A stretch of DNA of 64,000 nucleotides from Sphingomonas caseinilytica (GTDB lineage Bacteria; Pseudomonadota; Alphaproteobacteria; Sphingomonadales; Sphingomonadaceae): contig NZ_JAMGBA010000002.1 in NCBI RefSeq assembly GCF_023516455.1, forward strand, positions 644,501 to 708,500. Direction: 5' to 3'. Positions 42,353 through 51,980 of this stretch are shown in pieces; the first letter of the stretch is position 1, and every line of letters begins with the position of its first letter. The translations under genes and the position numbers were made by a program. The notes beneath the pieces were generated by a model, which ran no database searches, had not been told where the DNA came from, and saw only the letters and a program-made list of their open reading frames with translations.

Positions 42353-43348
42353 TTAGGACGCCGGCCACCATCCGGCAAGTTCGCGGCGAATGAGCGCGTC
42401 GAGCATCTGCATCCCCTCGTCGCTGTCGTTCAGGCAATCGAGGCGGGCGAAGTCGGCTCCACCGGCCCCGATAAAGGTTTCGCGCCCGCGAATTCCAAGC
42501 TCCTCCAGCGTTTCGAGGCAGTCGGCCGAAAAGCCGGGCGTTGCGATCGCAACGCGCTTGACCCCTTGCGACGGGTAGGAGGCGAGCACCATGTCCGTTG
42601 CAGGCTGCAGCCATCGGGCACGTCCGAACCGCGACTGGAATGCGACATCGATCGGGAGGTCCAGCTGCCCGCCGAGCAAGTCCGCGGTGGCCTTGCACTG
42701 CTCATAATAGGGATCGCCCAGGGTTCGCGTACGCTCCGGCATGCCGTGGAAGCTGAGCAGCAATCGTTCAGGCTTGAATGCCAGCGCATCGAGCTGCCTT
42801 TGCAGGTTCTTCGCTAGCGCATCGATGTGCAGCCGGTCGTCGAAATAAGGCGGCAGGATCCGGATGGCAGGCTGCAAGCGCATCTTCGCCAGTTCGGCGA
42901 AGGCGGCATCCACGGCAGTGGCCGTCGTGGCGGCACAATATTGCGGATAGAGCGGCGCCAGAAGGATGCGATCGAAACCGTGATTGACCATCTGCGCAAT
43001 CGCAGGACCGATCGCCGGATTGCCGTAGCGCATCGCAAGGCCGACAAATACATCATCACCCAGGCGTTGCTGGAGCGCGTCCCTCTGCCGCTTGGAGATG
43101 GCCATGAGCGGCGAACCTTCATTGGTCCAGATCTGGCGATATGCCTCTGCCGACTTGGCCGGGCGCGTCCGCAAGATCACCCCGTGAAGGACCGGCTTCC
43201 AGAGTGTCGCGGGTATCTCGACTACGCGCGGGTCGGACAGGAATTCCGCTAGGTAGCGCCGGACCGCGCCGACATCCGGGGCGTCGGGCGTCCCCAGATT
43301 GACCAGCAGCACGCCGACGCTGGTGATGTCTTCCTTCTCGATCGTCAT
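42353..43348 (-). CDS. hemH: Ferrochelatase
   Basis: A 331-residue enzyme that inserts Fe(II) into protoporphyrin IX, the last step of heme synthesis. The signature LLSFHGMPERTRTLGDPYYEQC holds the catalytic His, with VGVLLVNLGTPDAP at the N-terminus and RYGNPAIGPAIAQM and VAFQSRFGRARWLQPATDMVLAS also conserved. The ATG overlaps the TGA of the upstream molybdopterin oxidoreductase (ATGA at 43345-43348), so the two are translationally coupled. It may act as a soluble or membrane-associated protein at the inner membrane. Confidence 0.95.
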   Translation of the reverse strand: MTIEKEDITSVGVLLVNLGTPDAPDVGAVRRYLAEFLSDPRVVEIPATLWKPVLHGVILRTRPAKSAEAYRQIWTNEGSPLMAISKRQRDALQQRLGDDVFVGLAMRYGNPAIGPAIAQMVNHGFDRILLAPLYPQYCAATTATAVDAAFAELAKMRLQPAIRILPPYFDDRLHIDALAKNLQRQLDALAFKPERLLLSFHGMPERTRTLGDPYYEQCKATADLLGGQLDLPIDVAFQSRFGRARWLQPATDMVLASYPSQGVKRVAIATPGFSADCLETLEELGIRGRETFIGAGGADFARLDCLNDSDEGMQMLDALIRRELAGWWPAS

Positions 43349-45474
43349 GGCGCGCTCATCGGATCGAACGGCAAATTGCGCAAGCGCCTGCCGGTTCCGG
43401 CCGCGATCGCATTGGCGACCGCGGGCGCAAGAACCGCCAGTCCCAGTCCGCTGACGCCGCCGGCGGGTTCGTCGCTTGGGACCAGCTCCACCTCGATCTT
43501 GGGAACGTCGTGCAGGCGCTCGAACCCTCGTCCGCGCATGGGGGTGGCTCGCGGCATGCCCGCCACATATTCCGGCGCGGGCACGACGGCGGCCGCCAGC
43601 GCCGCGAGCAATCCTCCCTCGATCTGCTGGCGAACCAGCCCCGGGTTGACGATCCGCCCGGCATCGACCGCTGCAACCAGCCGCGACACTTTGATGCGCT
43701 GATCGGCGCCGATCGTCGCTTCGGCAAGAAGGCCGATATGCGATCCGTAATGCGTGGCGCAGGCCAGACCCAGATTGCTGCCCGGAGCGCCTCCGTCCCA
43801 TCCGCCGATGGTTGCGGCCGCCATGATGGCCTTGGCGAGGCGAGGGGCACCCCCCAGCATTCCGATACGGAATGCCAGCGGTTCGGCGTGAAGTGCCCGC
43901 GCCAACTCGTCGATGAAACTTTCGGTCGCGAAGGTCAGCATCGCCTCTTCGCCGCCCCGCATATATCCGGTGCGGATTGGAACGTCGGAGGAAATGCCGT
44001 CCACGCGGACCGAGGGAAAATCATATGGCGGACTTGCGGCCACCAGTTTGACGCCCGAAGGCTTGCGTTCTTCGGCCCGAGCAATCGAAGCCTCCAGACC
44101 CGATGCGCCGACCAGCCTGGAGCTCCAGGCCGAAATTCGCCCATCGCCTGCCGGTAGCGCGGTCATGCGCATCAACATCGGTCCGCGCACGGCGTCATGG
44201 TTCTGCGCGGTTGCAGGGGCGAGAGACAGGCTGACCGGCCGCCCGCTATGCTTGGCCATTTCCACCGCGATCGTGATGGCCTCCAGACCGAAGCCACTGC
44301 CCGAACCATCTCCGATCGGCATTGGGTAAAGCTCGATGTCGCCTTCCGGCATCCCTGCGGCCGTTGCGGCGGCGGTGCGAGCAAGATCCGGAATTTGCGT
44401 CGCCGCCCATACTTCCAGCCGGCCGTTGGCAATGCGTGCCACGGCGGCGGGAGCCTCGAGGGAATGATGCGGCGTCGGGGCGGAATAATAGGTTGCGGCG
44501 AGCGGCGTCGAACCCTCCGTCGCTTGGCTATAGTCGCCCCGTTCGAACAGCGGCTCGACCTTGCCATTCGCCATCCGCTCGGTGAGCAGCGCGGCGATAT
44601 CGCCGGAATCCGTGCCTCCAAAGCGCGGCGCGGCGCGAGTCAGCGCCTTATCTGCCGCCCACCAGGTATGGCCGAGCGCTCCAAGCCATTGATCGCGAAC
44701 CATGAGGTCGACCAGTCCCTGCTGGCGCCTGCCATTCTCGCGCGAAAAACCGAGCAGCCGGCCGCCCGGCGGCGCCATCCTGACAGAGCCGTAAATCATT
44801 CGGGGAAGGCGAACGTCGGACGTGAAGCGGAAACTGCCGTCGGACTTTGCCGGAAGGTCAAGGCGAGGCAGCGCCTGTCCAACCAGTTTGCGGGCTTCCG
44901 CCAGCCGTAGGCTGGGACTGTCGGCCGGCCGAAGCCTTGCCGCATCCTCGGCAACCTCGCCAAATCCGACGCGCTTTCCTTCGTGAACGACGAAGCCGCC
45001 GTCAGTGTCGCATTCGCTCGAACGGACGCTCCAGCGCTCCGCCGCGGCTTCGCACAGCAAGATGCGAGCGGTCGCCGCGGCCTCGCGCAGCGGCTGTTCG
45101 AATGCCCGGACCGATGTTGAACCCGCCGTAACGCGGGTGGTCACATCGAAATCGCGGCCGATGATGCTGTTGAGATAAGCCGAGCCTCTCGGTGCCGGCT
45201 CGACAGCAATATTCTCCCACGCTGCACCCAGTTCGTCGGCCGCGATCTGCGCCAGCCCGGTCCAGATGCCCTGCCCGGTCTCGGTCTGCGGGACCGCGAC
45301 CGTGACACGTCCATCGGTCGCGATCCTGAGGAAGGATCCGAAGACCGGTTCCTTCGCCCTCGGCCGAAGCGGGCTTGCGTCACGCTTCGGCCAGGCCAGG
45401 AATGCGACAATCAGTCCGACGCCCGCGCCGCCGCCGATAAGCAGATTCCGGCGAGTGACTTTCGCCAGCTTCAC
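43345..45474 (-). CDS. Molybdopterin-binding oxidoreductase subunit, isoquinoline 1-oxidoreductase beta-like
   Basis: A 709-residue protein of the xanthine dehydrogenase family, large-subunit type. The N-terminus has a Tat-like signal or anchor (TRRNLLIGGGAGVGLIVAFLAW), then FLRIATDGRVTVAVPQTETGQGIWTGLAQIAADEL, a diagnostic isoquinoline 1-oxidoreductase beta segment; SGSGFGLEAITIAVEMAKHSGRPV and IRTGYMRGGEEAMLTFATESFIDELAR are also family-typical. It oxidises an aromatic N-heterocycle or aldehyde; substrate unknown. The 2Fe-2S small subunit normally encoded beside it is absent from the window, so it may be a single-subunit member or use a distant partner. It is coupled to hemH downstream. Confidence 0.85.
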   Translation of the reverse strand: MKLAKVTRRNLLIGGGAGVGLIVAFLAWPKRDASPLRPRAKEPVFGSFLRIATDGRVTVAVPQTETGQGIWTGLAQIAADELGAAWENIAVEPAPRGSAYLNSIIGRDFDVTTRVTAGSTSVRAFEQPLREAAATARILLCEAAAERWSVRSSECDTDGGFVVHEGKRVGFGEVAEDAARLRPADSPSLRLAEARKLVGQALPRLDLPAKSDGSFRFTSDVRLPRMIYGSVRMAPPGGRLLGFSRENGRRQQGLVDLMVRDQWLGALGHTWWAADKALTRAAPRFGGTDSGDIAALLTERMANGKVEPLFERGDYSQATEGSTPLAATYYSAPTPHHSLEAPAAVARIANGRLEVWAATQIPDLARTAAATAAGMPEGDIELYPMPIGDGSGSGFGLEAITIAVEMAKHSGRPVSLSLAPATAQNHDAVRGPMLMRMTALPAGDGRISAWSSRLVGASGLEASIARAEERKPSGVKLVAASPPYDFPSVRVDGISSDVPIRTGYMRGGEEAMLTFATESFIDELARALHAEPLAFRIGMLGGAPRLAKAIMAAATIGGWDGGAPGSNLGLACATHYGSHIGLLAEATIGADQRIKVSRLVAAVDAGRIVNPGLVRQQIEGGLLAALAAAVVPAPEYVAGMPRATPMRGRGFERLHDVPKIEVELVPSDEPAGGVSGLGLAVLAPAVANAIAAGTGRRLRNLPFDPMSAP

Positions 45475-45477
45475 CGG

Positions 45478-47148
45478 CTAGCCGGCATATTGCTGTTTCA
45501 GCATCACACGGTCGATCTTGCCGGTACCAAGCCGTGGAAGCGGCTCGTCCGAAAAGATCATGCGCGCGGGAATCTTGAACGCCGCAAGGCGGCCGTCGAG
45601 AAATTCTCGAAGCTCGTCCTCGGTGATGCTGCTGCCTTCGCGCCGGTGAAGGACGGCGACTGCTATCTCTCCCAGGCGCTCGTCGGGAACTCCGAATACG
45701 GCGACCTCGGCGATTCCCTCGCTTCCGTATATCGCGGCTTCGACCTCCGCCGCGGAGATATTCTCCCCGCCACGGATGATGATGTCTTTCTTGCGATCGA
45801 CGATGAACAGATAGCCTTCATCGTCCAGGTAGCCGATGTCGCCCGTCTTGAAATATCCATCCGGTGTGAAGGCCGCCGCGGTCGCTTCCGGATTTCTCCA
45901 ATAGCCCTTGATATTGGCGGCCGAACCGATGGCGATTTCACCGCGCTCGTTGGCGGGTAGGCGCAGATCGCCTTCGCCGAGAATGGCTATGTCGACAAAG
46001 GGGACCTGAGGACGTCCCGTCGAAGCCGGCTTGGCCGCGTAATTGCCCCAGAAGTTGCCGCAGCCGACGGCGTTGGTCTCTGTCAGGCCGTAACCGAGTG
46101 CGGGCTGCGTGGCCGGAAAGGCGTTGCGGAGTCGCTCGACATGGGCAACCGGGCGCGGCGCTCCGCCACCGGCGATGTCGGTCAATGTGCTGAGATCGTA
46201 ATTGTCCCGGTCCGGGTGGTTCATGAGCTCCAGGCTCATCGTTGGAACGCCGACGAAATAGGTGATCCGCTCTTTCTCGATCAGCCTTAGCGCCTCGCCC
46301 GCATCCCATTTGGGCATCAGGACCATGCCGCGGCAGATAACGAAGCTGTTCAGCATCACCGGCACCTCGCCGGTGACGTGAAACAGCGGGACGACGACCA
46401 GCGTCTTGAGCGGGTTCGGCGGCGGACGACCTTCGGATTCCAGGATTCCACGCAAGGTCATCAATGCCGTCGAATAGGCATAGACGCCGGTCGTCACCGC
46501 ACGATGCGTCGACACCGCGCCCTTGGCCTCCCCGGTCGAACCCGAGGTGAAGAGGATGGTCGCTTCGTCGTCCGGGGATACTTCGGGCAGCGCTATTTCA
46601 GCCGATCCCTCAGCGAGCAGCTCGAGAAAAGCTTCCGGCGTTCGCTTGTCGATCGCGATCGCATCGACCGAACAGGTCGCGCAGGTGGCGGCGATGCGCT
46701 GCGCCCTTGGCGCATCCGCAAGCACCAGCTTGGGCTCGGTAAGCTGGAGCGCATGTTCCAGTTCCTCCGGCTGCCACCAGCCGTTGAGCAGGGTTGCGAC
46801 CGCGCCTGTCTTCACGACCGCCATGTAGGACAGGATCCACGCCGGGCAGTTGCGCATTGCGATGCCGACCCGGTCGCCTTTCGAAATGCCCCGTGCAACG
46901 AGGCCGCGCGCCATCTGGTCAGACAGCTTATCCAGCTGGCCGAAGGTCAGCCGTTCCTCACCGGCGATGACCGCGTCGACACCGGCGTAGAGCGCGCAGA
47001 AAGTCTTGAAGAAGAGCGGCAGGGTCGCCGGAAAGTTGGCGACGATCGTCCGGCCGGCCTCGTCCTTGTCGAGGATGACCCGGCCACCCGGTCCGGTGAC
47101 GGCGGCCATTACCGCGTCATATTTCCGGTCAAGGTCAGTCAGAGCCAT
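45478..47148 (-). CDS. Class I adenylate-forming acyl-CoA synthetase
   Basis: A 556-residue AMP-binding enzyme that activates an acid to acyl-AMP and then acyl-CoA. Motifs: TILFTSGSTGEAKGAVSTHRA (ATP phosphate loop, about 190-210), GYGLTETNAVG, YFKTGDIGYLDDEGYLFIVDRKKDIIIRGGENISAAEVEAAIYG and the C-terminal catalytic Lys in LPRLGTGKIDRVMLKQQYAG. Substrate may be a medium- or long-chain fatty acid or an aromatic acid, which the sequence does not show. It is followed 3 bp later by the oxidoreductase gene on the same strand and is divergent from lgt, with a 65-bp gap that must hold both promoters. Confidence 0.9.
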   Translation of the reverse strand: MALTDLDRKYDAVMAAVTGPGGRVILDKDEAGRTIVANFPATLPLFFKTFCALYAGVDAVIAGEERLTFGQLDKLSDQMARGLVARGISKGDRVGIAMRNCPAWILSYMAVVKTGAVATLLNGWWQPEELEHALQLTEPKLVLADAPRAQRIAATCATCSVDAIAIDKRTPEAFLELLAEGSAEIALPEVSPDDEATILFTSGSTGEAKGAVSTHRAVTTGVYAYSTALMTLRGILESEGRPPPNPLKTLVVVPLFHVTGEVPVMLNSFVICRGMVLMPKWDAGEALRLIEKERITYFVGVPTMSLELMNHPDRDNYDLSTLTDIAGGGAPRPVAHVERLRNAFPATQPALGYGLTETNAVGCGNFWGNYAAKPASTGRPQVPFVDIAILGEGDLRLPANERGEIAIGSAANIKGYWRNPEATAAAFTPDGYFKTGDIGYLDDEGYLFIVDRKKDIIIRGGENISAAEVEAAIYGSEGIAEVAVFGVPDERLGEIAVAVLHRREGSSITEDELREFLDGRLAAFKIPARMIFSDEPLPRLGTGKIDRVMLKQQYAG

Positions 47149-47213
47149 TCGTCTCTCCTTGGACTTTTGTTGGGGCCACCCTATGAGGCAGCTTCAACAA
47201 GGGGAAGCCCAGT

Positions 47214-48104
47214 ATGAGTTTGATTGCAGCATTGGCCGCCAATTCGACTGCGATTGCGTTCCCCGATCTAGGTCTCTCGCCAATCGCGCTCGACCTCGGC
47301 TTCTTCCAACTTCGCTGGTACAGCCTCGCTTACCTTGCCGGCATCTTCATCGGCTATTGGTATCTACTCAAATTGCTGAAGCAGCCCGGCGCGCCGCTGG
47401 CTCGCCGCCATGCCGACGACCTGGTCTTCTATGCGGCGCTCGGCATCATTCTGGGTGGCCGTCTCGGCTATGTGCTGTTCTACAACCTGCCTTATTATCT
47501 CGATCGGCCGCTCGAGATACTGAAGCTGTGGGACGGCGGTATGAGCTTCCACGGCGGCGTCATCGGAACGTCGCTGGGCATCATCTACCTGTCGTGGAAG
47601 GAGAAGCTGCAATGGCTTCGGGTCCACGATTATGTCGCCTGCTGCGTGCCCTTCGGCCTGTTCTTCGGACGGATCGCCAATTTCGTGAACCAGGAGCTAT
47701 GGGGCGCGCCGACCGATGTGCCCTGGGCAGTCCGCTTCGTCGAATCCACGCCCTATGGCGCGGCGCTCGGACCTGCGCGTCATCCAAGCCAGCTCTACGA
47801 AGCCGGCCTCGAAGGCCTGCTGCTGTTCGCGATCCTCTGGGCCATGTTCTGGCACAGCAAGGCGCGCTATGAGCCGGGCAAGCTGGTTGGCGCCTTCATC
47901 TTCTTTTACGGAATCTTCCGCTTCGGGATCGAATTCATCCGCGAGCCGGATTCCCAGCTGGTCGAATTCGCCAACGCCACGGGCCTCCACATGGGGCAGT
48001 GGCTGACCGTCCCGATGATCCTTGGCGGGCTGTACCTGATGGCGACCGCCAAGAAGCGACGTGAGCGGGTGGAACCCATCGCCGGCTCCGCCAGCGTTGC
48101 CTGA
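47214..48104 (+). CDS. lgt: Prolipoprotein diacylglyceryl transferase
   Basis: A 296-residue inner-membrane enzyme with about seven helices that transfers diacylglyceryl to the lipobox Cys of prolipoproteins. The signature [26 protein letters not shown] and the later [13 protein letters not shown] block, plus [15 protein letters not shown], are strongly conserved in Lgt. It is the first gene of an overlapping four-gene run (lgt, MidA-like, GNAT, pgeF), which has no other promoter gap. The lipoprotein at 57460 is a likely client. Confidence 0.95.
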   Translation: MSLIAALAANSTAIAFPDLGLSPIALDLGFFQLRWYSLAYLAGIFIGYWYLLKLLKQPGAPLARRHADDLVFYAALGIILGGRLGYVLFYNLPYYLDRPLEILKLWDGGMSFHGGVIGTSLGIIYLSWKEKLQWLRVHDYVACCVPFGLFFGRIANFVNQELWGAPTDVPWAVRFVESTPYGAALGPARHPSQLYEAGLEGLLLFAILWAMFWHSKARYEPGKLVGAFIFFYGIFRFGIEFIREPDSQLVEFANATGLHMGQWLTVPMILGGLYLMATAKKRRERVEPIAGSASVA

Positions 48105-49083
48105 CACGCCGCTGGCGCGTGCGCTCGTCGAGCGCATCCGCAAGGAAGGACCGCTGACCGTCGAGGCCTATATGGAGGCCTGCAACGCTTATTATTACGC
48201 GACCCGGGACCCGCTGGGCTCCAGCGGGGATTTCGTCACCGCGCCGGAAATCCACCAGATGTTCGGAGAGCTCGTCGGCGCGGCGCTGGCCGATGTCTGG
48301 ATAAGGGCGGGAAAACCGGCGGACGCTGTTTATGTAGAGCTCGGTCCTGGTCGCGGCACATTGGCGAACGACGCGCTTCGGGTGCTGCGGCGGGCGGGTT
48401 TCGAGGGCGAGGTCCATCTAGTTGAGACGAGCCCTGCGCTGCGCGAGGCGCAGGCAAAACTGCTCCCCGAGGCAATTTTTCACGACGATCTGGCCACGCT
48501 GCCCGAGGCTCCGCTGCTGCTAGCCGCCAACGAATTCTTCGACGCCTTGCCCGTGCGGCAATTCATCGGGGAACGGGAACGTCATGTCATTCTCGCGGCC
48601 GGCGGCTTCGCCTTCGATCGCGACGGACCAATTGTCGAGCGCTCTCCGGCAAGGGTGGAAGTGGCCGATCAATTGGCCGGCCATATCGCCCGGAATGGAG
48701 GCGCGGCGATCATCATCGATTATGGCTATACCGAGGAAGAGGTCGGCGACACGCTGCAGGCGGTCCGGGGGCACCGTTTCTCCTACGTCCTCGACCATCC
48801 CGGCGAGCAGGACCTGACGGCGCATGTCGATTTCGCCTCGCTTGCCGATGCGGCGCGGCAGGCTGGTGCGACCCCAAGCCGGGCCGTCAGCCAGGGGACT
48901 TGGCTCGAAACGCTCGGCATCGCCGCCCGTGCAATGGCCTTGGCGGCGAAGAATCCGCAGGATACGGAAAGCATATCCGCCGCTCGGCGGCGTCTGTGCG
49001 ATGAGGGTGAAATGGGGCGACTTTTCAAGGTGTTGGCGATTCGCGTGCCGTCCTGGCCGGATGTGGCGGGGTTGGGGTCATGA
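48061..49083 (+). CDS. MidA/NDUFAF7-like SAM-dependent methyltransferase
   Basis: A 340-residue protein of the family of mitochondrial MidA/NDUFAF7 (arginine methylation during complex I assembly). Diagnostic segments: [24 protein letters not shown], the SAM-binding [34 protein letters not shown] and IIIDYGY. Bacterial members often sit beside lgt and pgeF, as here. The start is a GTG inside lgt (43-bp overlap); a later start would remove the conserved N-terminus. It overlaps the next gene by 4 bp. Confidence 0.88.
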   Translation: MSGWNPSPAPPALPDTPLARALVERIRKEGPLTVEAYMEACNAYYYATRDPLGSSGDFVTAPEIHQMFGELVGAALADVWIRAGKPADAVYVELGPGRGTLANDALRVLRRAGFEGEVHLVETSPALREAQAKLLPEAIFHDDLATLPEAPLLLAANEFFDALPVRQFIGERERHVILAAGGFAFDRDGPIVERSPARVEVADQLAGHIARNGGAAIIIDYGYTEEEVGDTLQAVRGHRFSYVLDHPGEQDLTAHVDFASLADAARQAGATPSRAVSQGTWLETLGIAARAMALAAKNPQDTESISAARRRLCDEGEMGRLFKVLAIRVPSWPDVAGLGS

Positions 49084-49589
49084 CGGTCGCCTATCGCATG
49101 GCCACCCGAGACGATGCGACAGCGCTGTCCGAAATCGGCGCGCAGACCTTTACCGATACGTTCGGGCATCTCTACCAGCCCGAAGACTTGGAAATCTTTC
49201 TCCAGAATCATTCGCCCGCCAATTGGGTGAAGGAACTGGGCGATCCCGCCTTCAAAGTGCGGGTTGCCGAACGCGGCGGCCGGCTGGTCGGCTATGTGAA
49301 GCTAGGGCCGCCGCACCTGCCGTTCGAACCGCGCGGGGAAGCCGCGGAGCTACGCCAACTTTACGTCATCGAGGAAATGAAGGGGCAGGGCATCGCCCAT
49401 GAACTGATCCAATGGGCGATAGAGCGCTCGCGCGATCAGGGCGCGGACTTCCTCTATCTTTCCGTGTTCACCGAGAACCATCGCGCCCGGGCCTTCTACG
49501 AGAAATATGATTTCGAGCCCGAGGGCACCTACGCCTTCATGGTCGGCAATCATGCTGACGAGGACATTGTGATGAGACTCAAGCTGTGA
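49080..49589 (+). CDS. GNAT-family N-acetyltransferase
   Basis: A 169-residue acetyltransferase. The acetyl-CoA loop region is LRQLYVIEEMKGQGIAHELIQWAIERSRDQGADFLYLSVFTENHRARAFYEKYDFEPEG, with the expected pyrophosphate loop (EMKGQGIA) and the C-terminal FYEKYDF strand. Substrate unknown; some relatives act on spermidine or aminoglycosides, others on protein N-termini. The ATG lies in an ATGA overlap with the MidA-like gene and the stop overlaps pgeF, so the four are one transcription unit. Confidence 0.85.
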   Translation: MTVAYRMATRDDATALSEIGAQTFTDTFGHLYQPEDLEIFLQNHSPANWVKELGDPAFKVRVAERGGRLVGYVKLGPPHLPFEPRGEAAELRQLYVIEEMKGQGIAHELIQWAIERSRDQGADFLYLSVFTENHRARAFYEKYDFEPEGTYAFMVGNHADEDIVMRLKL

Positions 49590-50350
49590 GTCTCGACATC
49601 GTCCGATCAGGTCTGCTGGATGGCGTGGAGCACGGGTTTTTCGGACGCAAGGGTGGGGTGTCGAAGGGCGCGGTTGCCGGGCTGAACTGCGGGCTTGGTA
49701 GTGACGATGACCCAATTGCCGTCGAGACAAACCGAAGGCTGGCGGCGGATGCAATCCTTCCCGGCGCCCCGCTTGCCAGCGTCTATCAGATCCACTCTCC
49801 TACCGCAGTGATCGTTACCGAAGCGACGTCGAACGATGAGCGGCCGAAAGCCGACGCGCTGGTCACCGACCGGAAGGAGCTGCTGCTCGGCATTGTCACC
49901 GCCGACTGTGCCCCAGTGCTGCTGGCGGACGTCGAAGCGGGCGTTATCGCTGCCGCCCATGCCGGCTGGCGAGGTGCGACGGCTGGGGTAACCGACCAGG
50001 CGATCGCAGCGATGATTTCGCTCGGGGCAAAGGTCGAGCGTATTGCGGCAGCGGTCGGGCCATGCATCGCCAAGGCCAGCTACGAGGTCGACCATGACTT
50101 TGCCGAACGCATCATGGCCGACGATCCGGAAAATGACCGGTTCCTCGGCGAAGGACCGACCGGAAATCCGCATTTCGACCTGGAGGCCTATGTCGTCGCG
50201 CGCCTTGCCGCGGCCGGCGTTCGGCGGATCCAGGCGACGGGCCTCGACACCTACCAGCTCGAGGATCGCTACTTCAGCTATCGGCGGGCGACCCACCGCA
50301 TCGAACCAACTTATGGCCGGCAGCTGAGTTTGATTGGGCTGGCCAGCTAG
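49586..50350 (+). CDS. pgeF: Peptidoglycan editing factor PgeF, polyphenol oxidase-fold family
   Basis: A 254-residue protein of the YfiH/PgeF family, with the conserved metal-site stretch LGIVTADCAPVLLAD and IAAAHAGWRGATAGV holding the catalytic Cys and His, and VGPCIAKASYEVDHDF downstream. Known members remove misincorporated Ser or related residues from peptidoglycan precursors, while others act as laccase- or purine-nucleoside-related enzymes. The GTG start overlaps the previous stop (GTGA). The gene is the last of the lgt run. Confidence 0.9.
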   Translation: MSLDIVRSGLLDGVEHGFFGRKGGVSKGAVAGLNCGLGSDDDPIAVETNRRLAADAILPGAPLASVYQIHSPTAVIVTEATSNDERPKADALVTDRKELLLGIVTADCAPVLLADVEAGVIAAAHAGWRGATAGVTDQAIAAMISLGAKVERIAAAVGPCIAKASYEVDHDFAERIMADDPENDRFLGEGPTGNPHFDLEAYVVARLAAAGVRRIQATGLDTYQLEDRYFSYRRATHRIEPTYGRQLSLIGLAS

Positions 50351-50397
50351 CGCGCCGCTGCCCCAGCGGCTAATGCGCCGTCGCAAGGAGATTATCA

Positions 50398-51687
50398 GTG
50401 ACCGAGAGCCGCCGCCCCAAGGACGTCGAAACCCATATCGGCGATCATAAGCTTGATCCGTCGACCTTGATGATGGGCTATGGGTTCGATCCCGCGCTGA
50501 GCGAAGGTTCGCTGAAGCCGCCGATCTTCCTCACTTCGACCTTCGTTTTCGAAACGGCTGCTGACGGTAAGCGCTTCTTTGAAGGCATCACGAACAAACA
50601 TGGGTCTGGCGGCAAGGCCGAGGGGCTGGTCTATTCGCGCTTCAACGGTCCGAATGCAGAGATCCTCGAGGATCGGCTCAAGATCTGGGAAGATGCCGAG
50701 GCCGCTCTGACCTTCTCCAGCGGCATGACCGCGATCGCGATCCTGCTCCTGACCTTCGTACGCCCCGGCGACGTGGTCGTTCACTCCGGCCCGCTCTACG
50801 CCGCAACCGAAACCATCATCAACAAGATCCTGACGCAGTTCGGGGTCCACTATATCGACTTCCCGGCCGGCGCGACCCGCGAGGAGCTGGATGAGGTGAT
50901 GGCGAAGGCCAAGGCTAAGGGCCGCGTCGCGCTCATCTATCTCGAAAGCCCGGCCAACCCGACCAATGCCCTGGTCGACGTCGAGGCAGTCGCGGCCGCT
51001 CGTGCCGCGGCATTCGGCGGGGAAGCTGAACTGCCGCCGATCGCGATCGACAATACCTTCCTTGGTCCACTTTGGGCGAAGCCGCTGGCCGACGGCGCCG
51101 ATATCAGCGTCTACAGCCTTACCAAATATGCGGGCGGCCATAGTGATCTCGTCGCGGGCGGCCTGGTCGGCAAGCAGGCGCTGCTCGACAAGGTCCGGCT
51201 GATGCGCAACGTCATGGGCGGCATCTGCGATCCCAACACCGCCTGGATGCTGCTTCGAAGCCTCGAAACGCTCGAACTGCGCATGACCCGCGCCGGCGAG
51301 AGCGCGGAGAAGGTCTGCGAATATTTGCGCAACCACCCCAAGGTCGAAAAGGTCGGCTATCTCGGCTTCCTCGAGGCCGGGTCGCGGCAGGAGGACATCT
51401 ACAAGCGCCATTGCACCGGCGCCGGGTCGACCTTCTCCCTCTACCTGAAGGGCGGGGAGCGCGAGGCATTTGCCTTCCTTGATGCGCTCAAGATCGCCAA
51501 GCTGGCGGTCAGCCTGGGCGGCACCGAAACGCTTGCCTCGGCTCCTGCGGCAATGACCCACCTCTCCGTCCCCGAAGAGCGCAAGGCCGCGCTTGGGATC
51601 AGCGACAATCTTGTCAGGATTTCGATTGGTGTTGAAAAGGCGGAGGACCTGATCGCCGATTTCGAGAATGCGTTGAAGGCAGTCTAG
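50398..51687 (+). CDS. Cystathionine gamma-synthase-family PLP enzyme
   Basis: A 429-residue enzyme of the Cys/Met metabolism PLP family. SSGMTAIAILLLTFVRPGDVVV and the PLP lysine in SLTKYAGGHSDLVAGGLVGKQALLDKVR are signature, with EREAFAFLDALKIAKLAVSLGGTETLASAPAAMTH near the C-terminus. It may be a cystathionine gamma-synthase, gamma-lyase or methionine gamma-lyase; the sequence alone cannot decide. GTG start after AAGGAG at 7 nt. The mildly extended N-terminus (about 45 residues before the conserved LTSTFVFETA) is typical of the alphaproteobacterial subgroup. Confidence 0.85.
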   Translation: MTESRRPKDVETHIGDHKLDPSTLMMGYGFDPALSEGSLKPPIFLTSTFVFETAADGKRFFEGITNKHGSGGKAEGLVYSRFNGPNAEILEDRLKIWEDAEAALTFSSGMTAIAILLLTFVRPGDVVVHSGPLYAATETIINKILTQFGVHYIDFPAGATREELDEVMAKAKAKGRVALIYLESPANPTNALVDVEAVAAARAAAFGGEAELPPIAIDNTFLGPLWAKPLADGADISVYSLTKYAGGHSDLVAGGLVGKQALLDKVRLMRNVMGGICDPNTAWMLLRSLETLELRMTRAGESAEKVCEYLRNHPKVEKVGYLGFLEAGSRQEDIYKRHCTGAGSTFSLYLKGGEREAFAFLDALKIAKLAVSLGGTETLASAPAAMTHLSVPEERKAALGISDNLVRISIGVEKAEDLIADFENALKAV

Positions 51688-51698
51688 GGGGAGTCAGT

Positions 51699-51980
51699 AT
51701 GGCGCGTGAGGCCCGCGGGGAATGTCCGTCGTGCGGAATGCCAATTCCATTTTCCCGGACCATCAAGCGGCGCAGCGAACAATTTGAGTGCCAAGGATGC
51801 GGTACGACCTTGGTGCTGGCCAAGGTCAACATGCTGGTCCTGTTGCCGCTGATCGCGATCGCGCTGCTTGCATCAAAACTGGGTGGGTTCCTTGCGTTCG
51901 CTGCGATCCTCATGCTGATCGCGGTTGCGGACTGGAAATTGGCGAGAACTTGCATCGCCAATAGCGAAGACCGCTCCTAG
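51699..51980 (+). CDS. Zinc-ribbon membrane protein, function unknown
   Basis: A 93-residue protein. Two Cys pairs (CPSC at about 9-12 and CQGC at about 31-34) form a probable zinc ribbon at the N-terminus; two hydrophobic helices follow (about 45-65 and 67-85). It is probably an inner-membrane protein with the ribbon in the cytoplasm. It starts 11 bp after the PLP enzyme gene, so it may be co-transcribed, and overlaps by 4 bp the converging HAD gene. I do not recognise a named family. Confidence 0.65.
   Translation: MAREARGECPSCGMPIPFSRTIKRRSEQFECQGCGTTLVLAKVNMLVLLPLIAIALLASKLGGFLAFAAILMLIAVADWKLARTCIANSEDRS

Noticed and set aside
42315-42698. Upstream extension of the acetoacetyl-CoA reductase frame
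   Set aside because: It lies inside hemH in another frame; the ATG at 42314 has a strong ribosome-binding site and the family N-terminus.
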